Source of the DNA: Flavobacterium sp.
GTDB lineage: Bacteria; Bacteroidota; Bacteroidia; Flavobacteriales; Flavobacteriaceae
DNA length: 35,865 nt
NCBI RefSeq assembly: GCF_027531905.1
Contig: NZ_JAPZSU010000014.1
Coordinates: 88,881 to 124,745, forward strand
Direction of reading: 5' to 3'
Position 1 is the first letter of the stretch; each line of letters opens with the position of its first letter. The notes under the pieces were generated by a model, which saw nothing but the letters and a program-made list of their open reading frames with translations, was not told the origin of the DNA and did no database searches. Made by a program: the position numbers and the translations under genes. This document shows, piece after piece, positions 31,977 to 35,865 of the stretch.

Positions 31977-32540
31977 ATGAAAAAAATCATTCTTATTGCC
32001 GCTTTTGCTTTATTTGGAACACTAACAACGCAAGCACAATTATTACATTTAGGAGCTAAAGTAGGGATCAATTATGCTAATCTTACAGGTTCTGATATTA
32101 CCGTAAATTCAGAAAATTATAAATCTGATGCTATTACTGGTTATCATATTGGTCTATTGGCCGAAGTAAAATTGACCGATAAATTTAGTGTTCAACCCGA
32201 GTTATTGTACTCTACACAAGGCGCTAGTTACAAAAACGCAATTAGCGAATTTAAAAACAACTTAGGCTATTTATCGATTCCTGTGATGGCAAAAATCTAT
32301 TTAAACAATACGTTTAGCTTAGAATTAGGTCCACAAGCTTCTTTTCTTTTAAGCGAGAAAGACAATGTAAACCTAAATGATTCCAAAACTTTTGACTTTG
32401 CCGTAGCTGGAGGCTTAGGAGTAAAAATTACCAAAAGTATCTTTATTCAAGGACGTTATGGTTTGGGATTAACCGAGGTTTCAACCAGCGCAAAAGCAAA
32501 AAATTCTGTAGTACAAGTTTCCGCAGGATTTATGTTTTAA
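31977..32540 (+). CDS. PorT-like outer-membrane barrel protein
   Basis: A 187-residue protein with signal peptide (MKKIILIAAFALFGTLTTQAQ). The mature part follows the OMP_b-brl_2 pattern: LGAKVGINYANLTGSD, GYHIGLLAEVKLTDKFSVQPELLYSTQGA, YLSIPVMAKIYL, LELGPQASFLLS, then a last strand VVQVSAGFMF. 'QPELLYSTQG' and 'IPVMAKIY' are the most recognisable segments of the family. It is divergent from the three tandem barrels and unrelated to them beyond fold, and is followed by a terminator. Function unknown. Confidence 0.88.
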   Translation: MKKIILIAAFALFGTLTTQAQLLHLGAKVGINYANLTGSDITVNSENYKSDAITGYHIGLLAEVKLTDKFSVQPELLYSTQGASYKNAISEFKNNLGYLSIPVMAKIYLNNTFSLELGPQASFLLSEKDNVNLNDSKTFDFAVAGGLGVKITKSIFIQGRYGLGLTEVSTSAKAKNSVVQVSAGFMF

Positions 32541-32560
32541 TAATTAACAAAATCAACCAC

Positions 32561-32592
32561 AAAACCGTACTATTATTTAGTGCGGTTTTTTT
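32561..32592 (+). terminator. Terminator of the PorT-like gene
   Basis: AAACCGTACTA (32562-32572) pairs with TAGTGCGGTTT (32578-32588), with one G-U pair, followed by TTTT(A)TTTTT. Confidence 0.88.
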
Positions 32593-32614
32593 ATTTTTAC
32601 CAAAAACAAGTATC

Positions 32615-33028
32615 ATGCAAATTGCTATAATTAACGGACCCAATCTTAACCTACTAGGAAAACGCGAACCCAAAGTATATGGAAGTGAAACCTTCGAAGA
32701 TTATTTTGAAAGTTTAAAAGTTAAATTTCCCCACATTCAGTTTTCTTATTTTCAAAGCAATATCGAAGGCGAGTTGATCGGTAAAATACAAGAATTCGGC
32801 TTTTCATATTCTGGAATAATTCTCAATGCTGGTGCTTATACCCACACCTCAATAGGCATTGGCGATGCTGTAAAAGCTGTTACTGCACCAGTCATAGAAG
32901 TACATATTTCTAACACCTTTTCTAGAGAAAGCTTTAGACATCAATCCTATATTTCAGGAAATGCCAAAGGTGTTATTCTAGGATTCGGGTTAAAAAGTTA
33001 CGAACTCGCCATTCAATCTTTAATATAA
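32615..33028 (+). CDS. aroQ: 3-dehydroquinate dehydratase, type II
   Basis: A 137-residue cytosolic enzyme of the shikimate pathway (3-dehydroquinate to 3-dehydroshikimate by anti elimination). Family markers are GPNLNLLGKREPKVYG, with the catalytic Tyr and mobile-loop Arg; SNIEGELIGKIQE; ILNAGAYTHTSI (substrate-binding Asn and His); and EVHISNTFSRESFRHQSY (His and Arg). Slightly shorter than the ~145-residue average, but all key residues are present. It is preceded by the terminator of the barrel gene and followed by 82 bases before the DUF5686 gene. Confidence 0.96.
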   Translation: MQIAIINGPNLNLLGKREPKVYGSETFEDYFESLKVKFPHIQFSYFQSNIEGELIGKIQEFGFSYSGIILNAGAYTHTSIGIGDAVKAVTAPVIEVHISNTFSRESFRHQSYISGNAKGVILGFGLKSYELAIQSLI

Positions 33029-33110
33029 TCTTATGAAATTTACCCTAATAAATTAACAACTTTTTATGATGTAAGTTTTTTCATCTGTTTAATTTTACCA
33101 AAAAAAGCAG

Positions 33111-35600
33111 ATGAAACAATTTTACGTTTTTATTTTATTTTTAATCTCTTCGCCTTTTATCGCACAAGTAAAAGGAACTATCACTGACGAAAAAGGAAAC
33201 CCATTACCTTTTGTTTCCGTAATCATTCAAAATTCCTATTCAGGAACTACCACCAACGACAAAGGAAAATACGAACTGAACCTCAAAAAAGAAGGTGATT
33301 ACACCCTATTGTTCCAGTTCCTTGGTTACAAAACCGTAAAGAAAACGATTCATTACGAGAAAACACTAATAATAATTGACATTCAATTATCGGAAGAAAA
33401 TTACAACCTCAACGAAGTAGTTATCAATCCAAAAAATAATCCCGCCAACGCCATTATTAAAAGTGCGATTGCAGCACGAAAAGAAAACGCTGAAAAAACA
33501 GCCCGATTCACCGCCGATTTTTATTCACGTGGATTATTCAAAATCAAAAATCTACCTAAAAAAATTTTAGGAATGAAAATAGAAATGCCAGACGAAATGA
33601 CCACTGGCTTAGATTCAACTGGAAGCGGTATTTTGTACTTATCCGAAACTGTATCAAAACTAACCTTCGAAAAACCTAACAATTATAAAGAAAGAATCAT
33701 TGCTTCTAAGATTTCGGGTAACGACAAAGGCTTTAGTTACAATACTGCTCGTTCTTCATTTTACGATTTTTATGACAATACAGTCGATTTTGATGTAAAA
33801 ATGATTTCACCCATAGCTAGCAACGCCTTTCAATATTACAAATACAAACTCGAAAGCACTTTTTTTGACGAAAGCAATCATCAAATCAACAAAATTAAAG
33901 TCATTCCAAGACGAGACAAAGAACCCGTTTTTGAAGGTTACATTTATATTGTAGAAGACAGCTGGGCGATTTATGCCGTTGATTTCGACATCAAAGGCTA
34001 TCGCATGCGCAATGAATTCACCGAAGTGATGACCTTAAAACAGAACTTCAATTACAATTCCAAAACTAAAATTTGGAGCAAAAATGCCCAAAGTTTAGCT
34101 TTTACCGCTGGTGCTTTCGGTATCGGATTCTCAGGTACTTTCAATTATGTGTACAGCAATTATGAATTCTTTGATGCTTTTGATAAAAAGACCTTTGGCA
34201 ATGAAATTGTAAGCTTTGAAAACAACGCCAACAAAAAAGAAGATACTTTCTGGGAAAGCACAAGACCTATTCCACTCACCGAAGAAGAGAGTAAAGATTA
34301 TATCAAAAAAGACAGCATTCAAACCATCCGCTCGTCCAAAACCTATTTGGATTCTATCGACCAAAAACGAAATAAATTCAAACTATTAGACCCAATAACA
34401 GGTTATAATTATAGAAACACTTTCAAAAAATGGTCGTTCGATTATGCAGGATTAATGGACATAAGCTCACTAACTTTCAATACGGTTCAAGGTTTCAATC
34501 TTGACTCTGGCTTTACTTATCGCAAATGGGATGATGAATCTGGAAAAAGCACAGCCATTGCAACTACTTTCAATTATGGCTTTTCAGACGAACGTCTTCG
34601 AGTGGTCGGAAACTTTAGTCATCGATTTAATAATCAAAATTATGCCACAATTTGGGTTTCAGGAGGAACAGCAGTTAAACAATTCAACGAAAACAATCCA
34701 ATTTCCCCTTTTATCAATTCGATAAGCACACTCTTTTTCAAAAACAATTTTATGAAATTGTACAACAAAGAGTTTTTCAATGTGGCTTATTCACAGAATA
34801 TAGCCAACGGCATCAACTTTACCGGAAAATTAGAATACAGCCAACGCAAACCTTTATTTAATACTACTAACTATACCTTTATCAAAAATGACGACCTTTA
34901 TTCTTCAAACAATCCTTTGGATTCTAATGATTATTCAACTGCTGGTTTCTCAACTCATCAGTTACTAAAAGCTAATTTGAACTGGCGCATTAACTTTGGC
35001 AACCAATACATTTCGCGCCCTGACGGAAAATTCAACCTCCGAAACGACAAGTATCCAACCGTGCTTTTAGGCTACGAAAAAGCCTTTGCTGCTAGCCAAA
35101 AAAACTACGAGTATGACCTAATTAGTGCACGTGTTCTTTACGACCTTCCGTTGGCCAACAAAGGCGATTTGGGTGTAAATCTAAGAGCGGGCAAATTCTT
35201 CAATGCCGAAAATATTGCCTTTATGGATTACAAACATTTCAATGGCAATCAAACACGAATTGGCCAAACCGAACGCTATTTAAACGTTTTCAACCTGTTA
35301 CCTTATTACAGCAATAGCACAAACGATGCGTATTTTGAATTCCATTCAGAGTACAGCGACAATGGCTTTATCATGAATAAAATACCAGGACTCAACCTTT
35401 TAAAAAGCAGTTTAATGCTCGGTTTTCACAACTTAGCCATTCCAAATCGCAAACCTTATCAAGAAATCAGCATAGGGCTCGATAACTTAGGAATCGGGAA
35501 ATTCAAACAGTTCAGAGTAGATTATGTCCGCTCTTACCAAAATGGTTTTCAAGGTGATGGTGTAATTTTTGGATTAAAACTTTTAAATATTTTAGATTAG
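33111..35600 (+). CDS. DUF5686 outer-membrane protein with carboxypeptidase-regulatory domain
   Basis: An 829-residue protein with signal peptide (MKQFYVFILFLISSPFIAQ). A carboxypeptidase-D regulatory-like domain covers about 20-100 (VKGTITDEKGNPLPFVSVII ... GYKTVKKTI). The long remainder matches the DUF5686 pattern: NPANAIIKSAIAARKENAEK just after the sandwich, KIKVIPRRDKEPVFEGYIYI, WAIYAVDFDIKG, and a C-terminal barrel ending FGLKLLNILD. Such proteins are widespread in Bacteroidota and sit in the outer membrane, without an established function. The gene stands alone. After the stop lies repeat-rich DNA to the window edge. Confidence 0.9.
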   Translation: MKQFYVFILFLISSPFIAQVKGTITDEKGNPLPFVSVIIQNSYSGTTTNDKGKYELNLKKEGDYTLLFQFLGYKTVKKTIHYEKTLIIIDIQLSEENYNLNEVVINPKNNPANAIIKSAIAARKENAEKTARFTADFYSRGLFKIKNLPKKILGMKIEMPDEMTTGLDSTGSGILYLSETVSKLTFEKPNNYKERIIASKISGNDKGFSYNTARSSFYDFYDNTVDFDVKMISPIASNAFQYYKYKLESTFFDESNHQINKIKVIPRRDKEPVFEGYIYIVEDSWAIYAVDFDIKGYRMRNEFTEVMTLKQNFNYNSKTKIWSKNAQSLAFTAGAFGIGFSGTFNYVYSNYEFFDAFDKKTFGNEIVSFENNANKKEDTFWESTRPIPLTEEESKDYIKKDSIQTIRSSKTYLDSIDQKRNKFKLLDPITGYNYRNTFKKWSFDYAGLMDISSLTFNTVQGFNLDSGFTYRKWDDESGKSTAIATTFNYGFSDERLRVVGNFSHRFNNQNYATIWVSGGTAVKQFNENNPISPFINSISTLFFKNNFMKLYNKEFFNVAYSQNIANGINFTGKLEYSQRKPLFNTTNYTFIKNDDLYSSNNPLDSNDYSTAGFSTHQLLKANLNWRINFGNQYISRPDGKFNLRNDKYPTVLLGYEKAFAASQKNYEYDLISARVLYDLPLANKGDLGVNLRAGKFFNAENIAFMDYKHFNGNQTRIGQTERYLNVFNLLPYYSNSTNDAYFEFHSEYSDNGFIMNKIPGLNLLKSSLMLGFHNLAIPNRKPYQEISIGLDNLGIGKFKQFRVDYVRSYQNGFQGDGVIFGLKLLNILD

Positions 35601-35652
35601 GAGCGGAAAGAATAGGCTTTCTTGTGGGCAAAGTCCCGTCATCCGCTATATC

Positions 35653-35709
35653 TTTTTTTTATTTTACCCTGTCAGGGTTTTGAACCCTGACAGGGTAAAA
35701 TAAAAAAAA
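35653..35709. repeat. Perfect 27-bp inverted repeat after the DUF5686 gene
   Basis: Left arm 35653-35679 (T8, ATTTTACCCT, GTCAGGGTT), a 3-base loop TTG, right arm 35683-35709 (AACCCTGAC, AGGGTAAAAT, A8); every base pairs. The core ACCCTGTCAGGGTT/AACCCTGACAGGGT is a known type of flavobacterial interspersed palindrome. It may also terminate transcription in both directions. Confidence 0.85.
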
Positions 35710-35757
35710 GGATGCCGCTACTACCCTACCGTCTGGACACAAATATTTTTATGTTAA

Positions 35758-35797
35758 AATGGCACGCGGATTAGGCAGATTATCGCCGATTTTTGGT
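35758..35797. repeat. Degenerate CACGCGGATTA-type repeats
   Basis: AATGGCACGCGGATTAGGCAG then ATTATCGCCGATTTTTGG resembles the degenerate ~11-base 'CACGGATTA..CGGATT' tandem elements scattered in Bacteroidota intergenic DNA. Beyond the two repeats I see no gene in 35601-35865. Confidence 0.4.
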
Positions 35798-35865
35798 TGT
35801 ATATTAAAAATATTATTTATAAACTTAATGTTTTTTCAACACATTTTTTTAAAAGACAACAAATT

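Noticed and set aside
1..35865. CRISPR arrays, insertion sequences, tRNA or rRNA genes, phage genes
   Set aside because: No regularly spaced repeats, transposase frames, cloverleaf-like sequences or phage structural genes were seen; XerD is the housekeeping recombinase, not an integrase marker.

Overview
The window is AT-rich DNA from a member of the Flavobacteriaceae, most likely Flavobacterium or a close relative. The evidence is the ZapA/RNase Y, XerD and AroQ neighbourhood, a TonB-dependent receptor with a carboxypeptidase-regulatory domain, a DUF5686 protein, repeated short outer-membrane barrels, and promoters of the Bacteroidota type (TTG, then TAnnTTTG). There are no tRNA, rRNA, insertion-sequence or CRISPR features.

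Layout: (1) 1-5.6 kb holds the end of a DUF2971 protein facing a minus-strand set made of an M23 peptidase, a TonB-dependent receptor and an EF-hand lipoprotein. (2) 5.7-8.2 kb is a plus-strand housekeeping block: a small coiled-coil protein, zapA, a structured RNA that looks like 6S RNA, and rny with a strong terminator. (3) 8.5-23.4 kb is a long minus-strand array for nitrogen-compound catabolism. In transcription order it holds an NhaC-family transporter, a GNAT, a GabT-like aminotransferase, an amidohydrolase, an Lrp/AsnC regulator, a second aminotransferase, a small GNAT, an aldehyde dehydrogenase (ALDH), a second large GNAT, a tiny lipoprotein, a wrecked ALDH, a succinate-semialdehyde-type ALDH, a Tat-lipoprotein flavin amine oxidase and a TorF/Gcw_chp-like porin. 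(4) 23.6-26.7 kb is divergent: an acylating (methyl)malonate-semialdehyde dehydrogenase and a third class III aminotransferase, closed by a long hairpin terminator. (5) 26.8-35.6 kb returns to ordinary genes: a PAS histidine kinase, xerD, three small barrels (two near-identical) with duplicated spacers, another barrel, aroQ and a DUF5686 outer-membrane protein. The right edge is repeat-rich non-coding DNA.

How the genes may work together: three PLP aminotransferases and three intact ALDHs are the standard two-step route by which omega-amino acids (GABA, 5-aminovalerate, beta-alanine) or diamines become carboxylic acids or acyl-CoAs. An amine oxidase, acetyltransferases, an amidohydrolase, a cation-coupled transporter and a porin would add uptake, amine oxidation and acyl protection or deprotection. 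The Lrp-type gene inside the array is the obvious local regulator, and a repeated TTGTAAAT element in its own promoter and in the divergent intergenic region is a candidate operator. The exact substrate cannot be read from sequence. The array also shows decay and repeat invasion: an ALDH with two frameshifts and a missing front, and a palindromic repeat that now encodes the N-terminus of the amidohydrolase.
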